A DNA stretch of 64,000 bases from Empedobacter brevis_A (GCF_965118635.1 NZ_CBCPHV010000004.1:1-64000); one strand, 5' to 3'. Shown: positions 5,588-14,879, counted from the first letter of the stretch. Translations and numbers: made by a program. The notes: generated from the letters alone by a model not told the origin.

Positions 5588-6880
5588 TTAATGAGAATAA
5601 GCGCCTTCTGAAACACTGTTTTGTTGAGTTCCTGGCTCTTCTACTTTTACTAATTTGTATAATTTATCAGAAGGACGAATTCTAAATTCCATCGGAATTG
5701 TAATCGAATCACCTTTTTTAGCTGTATCAGATTTTACATCTTCAACCATCATTTCTGTTACCACCATTTCTTTGGCTCCAGTTGTTGGTCCAGTTACTAA
5801 GATTAAATCTCCAACTTTCAAATCATAAGCATCAATTACAAATTGACCAATACTTGGTTTTGGAAAGAAATGAACACCTTTTCCGATGTAAACTTTTTTC
5901 TGAGTTGCCATAGAACCTGGAACAGCAGACCATTCACCTAATTTTTGACCTAAATAATAACCAGACCAAAAACCACGATTATAAACAGTTTGCAATAATC
6001 CCATCCAATAATCAACTTTCTCTTTCGAATATGATCCATCAGCAATAGAATCAATCGCTTCTCTATAAGCACGAATTACAGTTGCAACATACTCTGGAGC
6101 ACGTCCGCGACCTTCAATTTTTAATACTTTTACACCAGCATCAACAACTTCATCTAAAAATTCCATTGTACAAAGATCTTTTGGCGACATCATGTATTCG
6201 TTATCCAATTCGATTTCGAAACCAGATTCTTGATCAATTACGGTATATTTTTTACGACAGTTTTGTTTGCAAGCTCCACGATTTGCAGAAGAATTGTGTG
6301 AATGTAAGCTCAAGTAACATTTACCTGAAACAGCCATACACAAAGCTCCATGACCAAAGATTTCAATTTCTACTAAATTTCCACTTGGTCCGCGTACATC
6401 ATCTTTGATAATCTGTTCACAGATTTTTTTCACTTGTTTCAAACTCAATTCACGAGATAATACCATTGTATCAGCAAACATTGCATAGAATTTTACTGTT
6501 TCGATATTTGTCACGTTAATTTGAGTTGAAATATGAATCTCAATCCCAATTTGTCTTGCATAAGCAATAACCGATTGATCCATTGCAATAACAGCAGTTA
6601 TATTAGCTTGTTTTGCTCTATCCAATAAGTTCTTGATTAAAGATAAATCGTGATCGTATATAATTGTATTTAAAGTAAGGTAAGAACGCACACCTTTTTC
6701 TTCACAACGTTTCACGATTTCTGGTAAATCGTCCATTGTAAAGTTTATTGATGCTCTCGCACGCATATTCAACTGCTCAACTCCGAAATATACAGAATCA
6801 GCTCCATTGTCTAAAGCCGCTTGTAACGATTCGAAATTCCCAGCAGGAGCCATCAACTCCATTTTTCCATCTTTGGTCAT
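5588..6880 (-). CDS. trhP: Peptidase U32-family tRNA uridine-34 hydroxylase, TrhP-like
   Basis: The protein carries the U32 signature EIFGHGALCMAVSGKCYLS (near residues 190-210) and further cysteines in RGACKQNCRKKY, which with the signature cysteines probably bind an Fe-S cluster. The N terminus KMELMAPAGNFESLQAALDN begins the TIM-barrel half. A beta-barrel domain (VGDLILVTGPTTGAKEM) forms the C terminus. Its plan matches E. coli YegQ/TrhP, which makes 5-hydroxyuridine at tRNA position 34 using prephenate. I start at ATG 6880 (MTKDGKMELM); the longer frame from 6907 adds nine residues overlapping a likely leader. Paralogues RlhA and UbiU/V share the fold, so the exact substrate is inferred. 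The ferredoxin gene follows after 13 nt. Confidence 0.78.
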   Translation of the reverse strand: MTKDGKMELMAPAGNFESLQAALDNGADSVYFGVEQLNMRARASINFTMDDLPEIVKRCEEKGVRSYLTLNTIIYDHDLSLIKNLLDRAKQANITAVIAMDQSVIAYARQIGIEIHISTQINVTNIETVKFYAMFADTMVLSRELSLKQVKKICEQIIKDDVRGPSGNLVEIEIFGHGALCMAVSGKCYLSLHSHNSSANRGACKQNCRKKYTVIDQESGFEIELDNEYMMSPKDLCTMEFLDEVVDAGVKVLKIEGRGRAPEYVATVIRAYREAIDSIADGSYSKEKVDYWMGLLQTVYNRGFWSGYYLGQKLGEWSAVPGSMATQKKVYIGKGVHFFPKPSIGQFVIDAYDLKVGDLILVTGPTTGAKEMVVTEMMVEDVKSDTAKKGDSITIPMEFRIRPSDKLYKLVKVEEPGTQQNSVSEGAYSH

Positions 6881-7027
6881 ACGAAAATTCTGATTTTTGA
6901 GGTGCAAAGTTACAAAAAATATAACGGGCTATGTTATTTATAATCAAGTTAAATTTTATATAAAAAGAAATTTTAAAAGAAATTTCATTTTAGCACAGTA
7001 TTTGATTTTATATAAAAAATGAATACT

Positions 7028-7369
7028 ATGAAAAAAATAATTTTATCAACAATCTTAGGATTAGGATTTTTAACATCTTGTACATCGAGTAAAGTTGTAA
7101 ATGAAAATGAAGAAGTCTTAACAATTGCACCAGAAACAAGAGAATGTTCAGCAGGAGCAGCTAAAATGCAATGTATGCTAATAAAAAATGATGATTCTTC
7201 TGATTGGCAATTATTTTATAATCATATAGATGGTTTTAATCATGAACCTGGATATGAATATAAAATTGTCGTTTCAAAATCTAAAATTGAAAATGCACCT
7301 GCAGACGCTTCAACATTAAAATATAAGTTGATAAAAGTTGTCAGTAAAAAATTAGCAACTATGGAATAA
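7028..7369 (+). CDS. DUF4377 domain lipoprotein
   Basis: I start at ATG 7028 (MKKIILSTILGLGFLTSCTS), which gives a compact lipoprotein signal with lipobox LTSC; the frame opens three codons earlier. The mature part contains CMLIKN, then WQLFYNHIDGFNHEPGYEYK and the ADASTLKYKLIKVVSK end, the pattern I know from DUF4377 proteins such as those fused to META/HslJ domains. It is probably exported and lipid-anchored in the envelope. Function is unknown. It is short and stands just upstream of the methyltransferase gene (40 nt), so the two may share transcription. Confidence 0.75.
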   Translation: MKKIILSTILGLGFLTSCTSSKVVNENEEVLTIAPETRECSAGAAKMQCMLIKNDDSSDWQLFYNHIDGFNHEPGYEYKIVVSKSKIENAPADASTLKYKLIKVVSKKLATME

Positions 7370-7409
7370 TTCGAACGATATTTCGAAGAATTTCAATTAA
7401 TTTTGCAAG

Positions 7410-8183
7410 ATGTTAATAGAAAGTCTTCAGAATCCAAGAATTAAAAACTTGCTAAAGTTGCAAGAAAAATCAAGAGAACGTAAAAACCAAGGTTTATTTA
7501 TAGTCGAAGGAACACAAGAAAATGAACTCGCTATAAAAGGTGGCTACGAAGCTATTGAAGTTTATATTTGTGAAGATATTTATAATAAAACGCTAGATTT
7601 TAACGGAGCAAAAGTTTTTACAATAACAAAACAAGTTTTCGAAAAGTTAGCTTATAGAAAATCTACAGGCGGAATTATCGGTGTTTATAAAACAAAATCT
7701 GCTACTTTGGTCGATTTAAAATTGCCAGAAAATGCATTGGTTATTGTTTTGGAAGCGGTAGAAAAGCCTGGAAATCTTGGAGCTGTTTTGAGAACTGGAG
7801 ATGGTGCAAAAGTTGATGCAGTGATTGTCTGTGACGAAACGGTTGATTTTTTTAATCCAAATGTTATTCGTTCCTCGGTTGGAACTTTGTTTACAAATAA
7901 AATTGCATCTGCAAGTAAAGAAGATGTTTTAGATTTTTTGAAATTTAATCATATTCAAGTCGTTTCAACTTTTTTAAGAGAAGAAACGAAAAGTTTGTAT
8001 GAAACTGATTTTACTAAATCTTCTGCAATTATTTTAGGAACAGAAGCAACAGGGCTTTCGGACTTTTGGGCAGATCATGCTGATTCATTAATTAAGATTC
8101 CGATGTTAGGTCTTGTAGATTCTTTGAATGTAAGTAATGCAGCTGCTATTTGTGTATATGAGGCAGTAAGGCAGAGACAATAA
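7410..8183 (+). CDS. TrmH/SpoU-family RNA 2'-O-methyltransferase
   Basis: A 257-aa protein with an N-terminal substrate-binding domain (NPRIKNLLKLQEKSRERKN, GLFIVEGTQE) and a C-terminal SPOUT methyltransferase domain. The SPOUT motifs are all visible: KPGNLGAVLRTGDGAKVDAV (motif 1, near residue 118), NVIRSSVGTLF, then LGTEATGL, and the knot region IPMLGLVDSLNVSNAAAI. It should transfer methyl from S-adenosylmethionine to a ribose 2'-OH of rRNA or tRNA. The layout resembles RlmB-type enzymes, but the target base cannot be read from sequence. A terminator follows at 8199. Confidence 0.88.
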   Translation: MLIESLQNPRIKNLLKLQEKSRERKNQGLFIVEGTQENELAIKGGYEAIEVYICEDIYNKTLDFNGAKVFTITKQVFEKLAYRKSTGGIIGVYKTKSATLVDLKLPENALVIVLEAVEKPGNLGAVLRTGDGAKVDAVIVCDETVDFFNPNVIRSSVGTLFTNKIASASKEDVLDFLKFNHIQVVSTFLREETKSLYETDFTKSSAIILGTEATGLSDFWADHADSLIKIPMLGLVDSLNVSNAAAICVYEAVRQRQ

Positions 8184-8198
8184 TCTTAATAAATAAAA

Positions 8199-8232
8199 AA
8201 AACCATTTCTAAATTAGAAATGGTTTTTTTTT
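8199..8232. terminator. Bidirectional intrinsic terminator
   Basis: AAAACCATTTCT / AGAAATGGTTTT with loop AAATT, T-run after the + arm and A-run before the first arm. It lies between the convergent methyltransferase and Wzc-like genes. Confidence 0.9.
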
Positions 8233-8235
8233 ATT

Positions 8236-10623
8236 CTATTTTCTTCTGAATAGTTTACTGAAGAAAGATTTTCCTTTATTATGGTTTTCTCCGTATCCAT
8301 AACCGTATCCATAACCGTATCCATATCCTTTTGTAAAGTCAACGTCATTTACAACCATAGACATATTATTAAGGCGATCATCATGATATAAATCCCTTGG
8401 AATAGCTAACATACGTTTATCTAAATAATTAGCACGAACAACATACATTGTGATATCAGCAGAATTAGATATTAATAATGTATCTGTAACTAGACTAACA
8501 GGAGCTGTATCGACTAATACATAATCATAATTTTCTTTACCATAGTTAATGATATCTTCAAATCGACCATTCATCAATAATTCTGATGGATTTGGTGCAA
8601 CTTGACCAGAATAAATAACATCAAATTTGTAATTCGCTGGATTTTTGATTATTATATCGTTAATGTTTACATCTTTTGAAATCAAATATTCTGTAACACC
8701 ATATTTATTTCTATATTGATCTGTTATACCTAAATAATCTAATACTTTAGGGCTTCTAATATCAGCACCAATTAATAATACTGATTTACCAGACATTGTT
8801 AAGATTTGGGCAAGGTTTGTAGAAATAAAAGTTTTTCCTTCTCCACTTGTTGTGGAAGTTACATAGATTGATTGAGGATCAGTAGAATTTTTAAGAAGGA
8901 AATTCATATTTGTTCTCAAAATTCTGAATGCTTCTGCGACACTTGAACTATCATTATGCTCAATAATAGATATGTCACTCTTAGGAATCTGTCCAGCTAT
9001 TGGAGCTCCAACAGCTTCTTCAACATCTTCTTTAGAATTTACATTATTATTTAATAGTTTGTAAATGTATATAAAAGCAAATGGTACAATTAGTCCTAAG
9101 ATCAAAGCTCCTAATAAAACAATACTCTTTTTAGGTGATACAGGAATTTTAGAATCATAAGCATAATCAATAACTTTTATATTTTCTGGTGTTGCTGCAG
9201 CCTTAATTTCATTTTCTTCACGTTTCTGTAGTAAAAATAAATACAAAGCTTCAACAATTTGTTGTTGTCTTGATATATCTCTAAATCCGCGTTCTTGACC
9301 TGGTACTTTTTGAATTCTAGTTTTTATTTGATTTTGTTTCGTCTGAATTGAACTTAAAGTAGTTTGTGTATTAGTTCTATACAAACGTAAACTATTTTTT
9401 AAGTTTCTTTTAATATCACTAATCTGCTCTTGAAGTTTCACAACATTTGGATGCTCACTCGTTACAGATTTCAACATATCTTCTTTTGTTAAAACTAATT
9501 GATTATAAGAAGCAATTTGTGAAGCAATAGTTTGATCTTGCAAACCAATATTAGTTGGTAATAAATCTGTTTTACTTGAATTTAAAGCAGAGTTCATGTA
9601 ATCTACTAACTGGAGTTGTGTAGATGAATCTAACAATTTCTTCTCATTATCAGATGCATTTTGCAGGAAAATATTTGCTTCTGAAGCAACATCTGTAATA
9701 TTGTTACTTTGTTTATATCTTTCTAAATCTTTATCTACTCCTTGAAGATCTCCTGTAACAATAGACAATCGAGAATCAATAAACTTAGAAGTTGCTTGTG
9801 TTAATTTATTATTATCTGTTACAAGATCTAAATTATATTGTTTAATTAATTCATCGATAAATAGCTTTGAAATCTCAGGAACGCTACCTACTAAATTGAA
9901 GTTAACAATTTTAGAGTTTTTATCACTATTTGGTTCAATCTGAATTTTTAATTGATAATAATTAACAGTATTATTCAAAGAATTTAATTTAATTAAGTAC
10001 TCTGAGTCAATACTTTTTGATATATTTTTGTTTGGACTAATGACAATATCTCCAAACGGAGCTTGGATTTTTTGACCGAAAGAATAAGTTTTTGTTTCTT
10101 TTGTCTTTTCATTAGTTAAGCTAAACTTTGTTGAAGATTCTATTTTAACATTTAGTTCTTCTGATAAGTCATCATTAAGTTTATCTGCCTCATTAAGAAA
10201 TAGAATTTTAATTGGAGAATTGCTAGCAGTTGTTTCTATTTCAGCTATTCGCCCTACACTATAGTAACTTATGTTAAGATTATTTTGTTCTACAACTTTA
10301 GAAATGAGTCTTCTTGATTTTAAAACTTCAATCTGATCCCCAACTTCAGCATTAGTACTGGTACCAAAAACAGTTGCAGCATCAGCTAATCCTGCTAATT
10401 CTCCAGCAGCAGATTCTTTTTCATTTAATAAAATTTTAGCAGAAACTTGATATTGTTTTTGGGTATATTTTAAATAGAATAATGCACCAATTATAGCGAT
10501 GATTAAGCCTAGTACAAACCATTTCCAATAAAATAAATATTGCTCTAGAATTTGTCTTAGATTAATATTTTCATCTTCATCTTCGAATGAAGTAGTTTTT
10601 TTAGAATTATTTATTTGATTCAT
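8236..10623 (-). CDS. Wzc-like polysaccharide co-polymerase / bacterial tyrosine autokinase
   Basis: A 795-aa inner-membrane protein. It has an N-terminal Wzz domain with a helix near 35-55 (WFVLGLIIAIIGALFYL), long periplasmic coiled coils, a GNVR-type segment (VPGQERGFRDISRQQQIVE), a second helix (IVLLGALILGLIVPFAFIYI) and a cytoplasmic BY-kinase. Walker A is TTSGEGKTF near residue 593, A' is VLLIGADIRSPKV, and Walker B is YDYVLVDTAP. The tail carries a run of alternating Gly-Tyr (near 764-777), the autophosphorylation tyrosine cluster, followed by a basic end FFSKLFRRK. It should control chain length and export of a surface polysaccharide. It is the last gene of a dehydratase-Wza-Wzc unit, 1 nt after the Wza gene. 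Confidence 0.9.
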   Translation of the reverse strand: MNQINNSKKTTSFEDEDENINLRQILEQYLFYWKWFVLGLIIAIIGALFYLKYTQKQYQVSAKILLNEKESAAGELAGLADAATVFGTSTNAEVGDQIEVLKSRRLISKVVEQNNLNISYYSVGRIAEIETTASNSPIKILFLNEADKLNDDLSEELNVKIESSTKFSLTNEKTKETKTYSFGQKIQAPFGDIVISPNKNISKSIDSEYLIKLNSLNNTVNYYQLKIQIEPNSDKNSKIVNFNLVGSVPEISKLFIDELIKQYNLDLVTDNNKLTQATSKFIDSRLSIVTGDLQGVDKDLERYKQSNNITDVASEANIFLQNASDNEKKLLDSSTQLQLVDYMNSALNSSKTDLLPTNIGLQDQTIASQIASYNQLVLTKEDMLKSVTSEHPNVVKLQEQISDIKRNLKNSLRLYRTNTQTTLSSIQTKQNQIKTRIQKVPGQERGFRDISRQQQIVEALYLFLLQKREENEIKAAATPENIKVIDYAYDSKIPVSPKKSIVLLGALILGLIVPFAFIYIYKLLNNNVNSKEDVEEAVGAPIAGQIPKSDISIIEHNDSSSVAEAFRILRTNMNFLLKNSTDPQSIYVTSTTSGEGKTFISTNLAQILTMSGKSVLLIGADIRSPKVLDYLGITDQYRNKYGVTEYLISKDVNINDIIIKNPANYKFDVIYSGQVAPNPSELLMNGRFEDIINYGKENYDYVLVDTAPVSLVTDTLLISNSADITMYVVRANYLDKRMLAIPRDLYHDDRLNNMSMVVNDVDFTKGYGYGYGYGYGYGENHNKGKSFFSKLFRRK
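8291..8326. repeat. 12-bp tandem repeat encoding the Gly-Tyr tail
   Basis: The unit CCGTATCCATAA is repeated about three times inside the 3' end of the Wzc-like gene; each unit codes for GYGY. It gives a tyrosine array that can grow or shrink in steps of two tyrosines by slippage without shifting the frame. Confidence 0.8.
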
Positions 10624-10624
10624 T

Positions 10625-11389
10625 TTATCTTGTTAAAACAGAGATTACAGAAATTATTACACCAGCCATTGAAATCCATAATGTATAATTTGGTGTAAAA
10701 TTGGATGCAGAAATTTGAGCAGAATTAGGTTCTACATAAACAACATCATTTTGGGCTAAATAATATACAGGAGAATTTAACGCTGATTCTGAAGTTAAAT
10801 CAACACTATATCGTTCTTTTACACCATTACTTTCTCTGATTACAGTAACATTTTTTCTCTTCCCTTTTATAGTTAAATCTCCAGCCATTCCCAATGCATC
10901 TAAAAGTGTTATTCTTTCTGTAGGAACGATAAAACTACCTGGGCGAGAAACTTCTCCCAATACGCTAATTCTGAAGTTTACAAAATTTACGTTTACTCCA
11001 GGATTCACTACATATTTACTTACTTTTGCTTTTATTGTTTCAATAGCTTGACTTCTTGTTAGTCCAGCTAATTTTATAGTACCAATCATAGGTAAACTAA
11101 TATTTCCATTTTCGTCAACTGTATAAGTTGGGCTAAATGGAGAAAGACTATTAGTATTAGCTGTTGTTTGAATCGTACTTAATTGATTAAATGGTGCAGC
11201 AGCAGCAACATCAGCAGCAGAAATCACAATTGCTAATTGATCTGTAGGTTGTATTTTAGGTATATACTGTTCAAAACTTGTAGTTAATTCTTGTTGGTTT
11301 TGAAAATAAACAATCTCTTTTCTAGATCCACACGATGTAATTGTGATCATAGAAATAATAAATAAAAATTGGAAAATTCTATTTTTCAT
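10625..11389 (-). CDS. Wza-like polysaccharide export lipoprotein
   Basis: A 254-aa protein with a lipoprotein signal (IISMITITSCGS). It has the poly-export domain (IVYFQNQQEL near residue 26, PTDQLAIVISA, then VDENGNISLPMIGTIKLAGL), an SLBB-type region (NFRISVLGEVSRPGSFIVPT) and a C-terminal membrane-crossing helix (LWISMAGVIISVISVL). It should form the outer-membrane channel of capsule or exopolysaccharide export and couple to the Wzc-like kinase encoded next. It overlaps the dehydratase gene upstream by 11 nt and ends 1 nt before the Wzc start, so the three genes form one operon. Confidence 0.88.
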   Translation of the reverse strand: MKNRIFQFLFIISMITITSCGSRKEIVYFQNQQELTTSFEQYIPKIQPTDQLAIVISAADVAAAAPFNQLSTIQTTANTNSLSPFSPTYTVDENGNISLPMIGTIKLAGLTRSQAIETIKAKVSKYVVNPGVNVNFVNFRISVLGEVSRPGSFIVPTERITLLDALGMAGDLTIKGKRKNVTVIRESNGVKERYSVDLTSESALNSPVYYLAQNDVVYVEPNSAQISASNFTPNYTLWISMAGVIISVISVLTR

Positions 11390-13319
11390 AAATTATATTA
11401 TCAAGTTTTTCAAATTCTGAATTTTGAGAAATAAATTCAGGTACAATCTCTTTCATTTTAGCGACTAAGTCCATAACTTGTTCGTGTTTTTCAATAGTTG
11501 AAGACAATAAACATAATTCTTCAATTAATTTTTTATTCTCATGACATTTGTTGGTATTTACTTTGGCTATCATTATTTTTTCATGATGTGTTTTAACCGT
11601 ATTTTCATCATTGGCTAATAATTCTTCATAAATTTTTTCACCTGGACGTAAACCTACAATTTTTATATCAATTTCTTCAGGATATTTATAGCCACTTAAT
11701 CTAATCATCCTTTTTGCAAGATCAATAATTTTCATTGATTCTCCCATATCGAATACGAAAATTTCTCCACCTTTTCCCATAATAGCAGCTTCAAGAACCA
11801 ATTGACAAGCTTCAGGAATGGTCATGAAGAAACGAGTTATATCTGGATGTGTAACAGTAAGAGGACCTCCATTCTCTAATTGTCTTTTGAAAAGAGGAAT
11901 TACTGATCCGTTTGAACCTAAGACATTTCCAAAACGAGTAACAATATAGTTTGTTTTTGAGAATTCATTGATACAGTTAACATAAATTTCAGCTACTCTT
12001 TTTGTTGCACCCATAACGTTTGTTGGATTTACTGCTTTGTCAGTAGAAACCATAACAAATTTTTCAGAATTAAACTCATTTGCTAAATCGGCAATTGTTT
12101 TAGTTCCATAAATATTTGTATTGATAGCTTCGTATGGAAACTTTTCCATTAATGGAACATGTTTATAAGCTGCTGCGTGAAAAATAATTTGTGGATGATA
12201 TTTACTAAAAAGACTTGACATTCTTTTTCTGTCTTTCACGCTAGAAACTATATATTCAATTCTTTTTTGTTTATTCTCAGATAACTCATTTTTTAAGGAT
12301 TGTTGAACATCATAAAGAGCAGATTCGGCTTGATCAATTAAGATTAATTGATCAAAATCCATCATGGAAATTTGTTTAGAAATTTCACTTCCTATAGAAC
12401 CAGCAGCGCCTGTAACTAAAACTCTTTTTCCTCTAATATTTTCATTTATTATTGGATTTTTCAAGTTTATAGATTCTCTTCCTAATAAATCTTCAATTTT
12501 TAATTGTTTGATTTGATTAGGCTTATATGTTCCATCAATCCAATTTGAAATTGGTGGAATTATTTTTATATTAACATTTAAATCTTCTAATGATTTAGAA
12601 AGATTTAATAATTGATTTGTTTTAATGTTCTGAATAGAAATAATGATTTCTGAAATATCATTTTTTTCGATAAACTTATCATCAATATCATTGATAGAAT
12701 AAATTTTAAGACCATCTATAAAAGTACCAGTTTTGGCTTGATTATCATCAATAAAACCTATAACCTTGTTATTGTATTGTGTATCGTTTTGTAAGATATC
12801 TCTTGTGATTAAGCCTGAATCTCCGGCTCCATAGATTAGAACCCTTTGTGAAACTTTATTTTTCGAGAAAAAATAATCATAAATCCATTTGTAATATAGT
12901 CTTGCAATAACCATTATTACTGTTGAAATAAATAAATGGACAAAAATTACTGAATAAGACATTCTAAAGACATATGAACTAATATGACTTTGTGAAGGAT
13001 TTACCTCTATAAATTGTCTGTAGATAAAAGTAATAAAAAAAAGTATTAGAAAAGCAGTTGTATTAGAAACAAATACATTCTCTGCATCTTTCATACCTGT
13101 TTTTCTTACAATTCCTTTGTATGTTTTAAAATATAAAAAACATATTGTATAAATAAAACTTATAAAAGGTAATTTATAGACAAGTTTCTCTACACTAAAT
13201 GTATTCAGAAAACTGTTTAAAATAAAATTACTTATGATATAACTTATAAAGACAATAAGTATATCAATCACTAATACTACCCATCTTGGAGTATTAAAGT
13301 GTTGGTTAAAAGGGTTCAA
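11379..13319 (-). CDS. CapD/PglF-type nucleoside-diphosphate-sugar 4,6-dehydratase, membrane-bound
   Basis: A 646-aa protein. Four N-terminal membrane helices are followed by a first nucleotide-binding fold (VLIYGAGDSGLITRDIL) and an SDR domain with VLVTGAAGSIGSEI. The catalytic motif STDKAVNPTNVMGATKR (near residue 423) has Met in place of the usual SDR tyrosine, as in PglF, WbpM and CapD. HAAAYKHVPLMEKF is another family hallmark. It probably converts UDP-GlcNAc to a 4-keto-6-deoxy sugar for glycan synthesis at the inner membrane. It is the first gene of the three-gene polysaccharide unit. Which sugar is made cannot be told from sequence. Confidence 0.87.
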   Translation of the reverse strand: MNPFNQHFNTPRWVVLVIDILIVFISYIISNFILNSFLNTFSVEKLVYKLPFISFIYTICFLYFKTYKGIVRKTGMKDAENVFVSNTTAFLILFFITFIYRQFIEVNPSQSHISSYVFRMSYSVIFVHLFISTVIMVIARLYYKWIYDYFFSKNKVSQRVLIYGAGDSGLITRDILQNDTQYNNKVIGFIDDNQAKTGTFIDGLKIYSINDIDDKFIEKNDISEIIISIQNIKTNQLLNLSKSLEDLNVNIKIIPPISNWIDGTYKPNQIKQLKIEDLLGRESINLKNPIINENIRGKRVLVTGAAGSIGSEISKQISMMDFDQLILIDQAESALYDVQQSLKNELSENKQKRIEYIVSSVKDRKRMSSLFSKYHPQIIFHAAAYKHVPLMEKFPYEAINTNIYGTKTIADLANEFNSEKFVMVSTDKAVNPTNVMGATKRVAEIYVNCINEFSKTNYIVTRFGNVLGSNGSVIPLFKRQLENGGPLTVTHPDITRFFMTIPEACQLVLEAAIMGKGGEIFVFDMGESMKIIDLAKRMIRLSGYKYPEEIDIKIVGLRPGEKIYEELLANDENTVKTHHEKIMIAKVNTNKCHENKKLIEELCLLSSTIEKHEQVMDLVAKMKEIVPEFISQNSEFEKLDNIIYEK

Positions 13320-13349
13320 TATTGTAGTAATTTAAGTAGTTGTAAAGGT

Positions 13350-13400
13350 AAAAAAAAATCAGGAATAGAAACCAAAAAAATGGAAAATTCTATCCCTGAT
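13350..13400 (-). terminator. Intrinsic terminator for the OmpA gene
   Basis: Arms ATCAGGAATAGAA (13358-13370) and TTCTATCCCTGAT (13388-13400) pair with one mismatch. The A-run at 13351-13358 becomes the U-tract on the minus strand. It separates the OmpA gene from the polysaccharide unit. Confidence 0.75.
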
Positions 13401-13422
13401 TATAATTATATTTTAGAAATAA

Positions 13423-14685
13423 TTATTTTACTCTGAAAACAACTCTTCTTGCTAATTGATGAGAAGAAACTTGAGAGTTTTTGAACTCTTTATCTTCACC
13501 TTCACCAATAGTTGTTAATTGAGAAGCGTTTGCTCCTTGATTAACTAATATTGCTTTAACATTTTCTGCTCTTCTACGAGATAAGTTTTTGTTGAAAGCA
13601 TCTCCTCCAACTGGATCAGCATAACCTAAAATTTCAATTTGGGCATTTGGTTTTGCTTTTAAGAATTCAGATACAAATTTAATACCTCCAACTGATTGTT
13701 GGTAAGGTTTGTCAGAATTGTAATCAAAATATACATTGATAATTCCAGAATTAATCATTTGCTCTAAGAAATCAGCATCATTAACAATTGTTGTATTTCC
13801 ACTAGCATTTTGTTTGATGTATTCTTCAATATTATCAGGAATACCATTACCATTGTGGTCAATAGTAACACCTTTAGTATCAACTACTGCTCCTGGAGCT
13901 GAATTTGGTTCTTGATCTAAATAATCAGCAACACCATCACCATCAGAATCTTTTAACATTAGTTCTATATTAGAAATGCGATCTTCTAAATCTGAACGAG
14001 TTGGTTCATAAACCCAATCTGCATGTTTTTCATTTTTACCTAAGTAAAATGTTAAACCTAAAGTTGCGTTCCATAGTTCACCACCAAATCCAGAACCTGA
14101 AGTTTTTGAATTACCATCAAAAGTCACATTTTGACGAATGTTTCTTACATATGATAAATCTCCTGTCAAAACAACACGATCTGTTAATCTTAACTGTGGA
14201 GTTAATCCAACCATAACGTTAACCATATTATCGTTACCATCAAAAACTTTACCATCAACTCCTTTAGTAGCTTGATTATTCATCCAAGAATAACCTGCTC
14301 CACCATGACCTAATAATCCAATTCTATTTGTCCATGTTTCAAAGTTCATGATTCGTCCTAAGTTAGCAACCCCTTGTAAGTCTACACGATAATAGTTAGA
14401 ACGAAAACGTTCTACATTTTCACCTTCTTTTAAACGATCGTAAGCTCCGTCTAATTTTAAACCAAACTTTGGATTAAACATATAACGAACACCAAAATCA
14501 GCATGGTAGAAACTAGGTGTTTCAGAATAATAACCAGGTGTGAAAGTTTTACGTGCTTTTACAGCACCTCCATTGGCCTCTATAGACCATTTGTTGTAAT
14601 CGTTGTTAAATGTCTCAGAAACTTCTTGCGCTTGTGCAAAAACCCCTAATCCAATAACACTTAATAGGTATGAAATCTTTTTCAT
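13423..14685 (-). CDS. OmpA-family outer-membrane protein with calcium-type linker
   Basis: A 420-aa protein with a signal peptide ending AQAQ, and an N-terminal beta-barrel of about 200 residues (FGVRYMFNPKFGLKLDGAYD, ATLGLTFYLGKN). A linker has two Asp-rich thrombospondin type-3-like repeats (DSDGDGVADYLD, DHNGNGIPDNIE). The C-terminal OmpA peptidoglycan-binding domain contains INVYFDYNSDKP, IEILGYADPVGGDAFN, and NLSRRRAENVK with the Asp and Arg that grip diaminopimelate. It should anchor the outer membrane to the cell wall and is probably abundant. It has its own promoter (14703) and terminator (13350). Confidence 0.92.
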   Translation of the reverse strand: MKKISYLLSVIGLGVFAQAQEVSETFNNDYNKWSIEANGGAVKARKTFTPGYYSETPSFYHADFGVRYMFNPKFGLKLDGAYDRLKEGENVERFRSNYYRVDLQGVANLGRIMNFETWTNRIGLLGHGGAGYSWMNNQATKGVDGKVFDGNDNMVNVMVGLTPQLRLTDRVVLTGDLSYVRNIRQNVTFDGNSKTSGSGFGGELWNATLGLTFYLGKNEKHADWVYEPTRSDLEDRISNIELMLKDSDGDGVADYLDQEPNSAPGAVVDTKGVTIDHNGNGIPDNIEEYIKQNASGNTTIVNDADFLEQMINSGIINVYFDYNSDKPYQQSVGGIKFVSEFLKAKPNAQIEILGYADPVGGDAFNKNLSRRRAENVKAILVNQGANASQLTTIGEGEDKEFKNSQVSSHQLARRVVFRVK

Positions 14686-14702
14686 GAGGAAATATTTAAT
14701 TA

Positions 14703-14710
14703 CAAATTTA
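14703..14710 (-). promoter_or_regulatory. Promoter -7 box for the OmpA gene
   Basis: On the minus strand TAAATTTG matches TAnnTTTG. It sits 17 nt before the OmpA start, leaving a short 5' leader; an ATTG about 21 nt further upstream may be a weak -33 element. Confidence 0.55.
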
Positions 14711-14871
14711 TATAAAATATTAAAAACTAATCAATAATGATTGTTAAAAAAAGCTATAACTAACGAAAGTCATAAAACCGTTGTTGTATTTACTTGCTAT
14801 TATATTTTGGTTCAATAACTATGCCGAAATTTATTTTTTGTTTTCTTGCATCATTTTCAAATCATTTAAAT

Positions 14872-14879
14872 TATTTTTG
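14872..14879 (+). promoter_or_regulatory. Promoter -7 box for prs
   Basis: TATTTTTG matches TAnnTTTG and lies 24 nt before ATG 14904. It falls inside the long frame that opens at 14781, which supports the downstream start for prs. Confidence 0.55.

Noticed and set aside
8291..8326. CRISPR-like short repeats
   Set aside because: The repeats are contiguous 12-bp units inside a coding region, without spacers; they encode the Gly-Tyr tail.
10625..10640. Frameshift between the Wza-like and Wzc-like genes
   Set aside because: The 1-nt gap is a normal stop-start junction; both proteins are complete with their own signals and domains.
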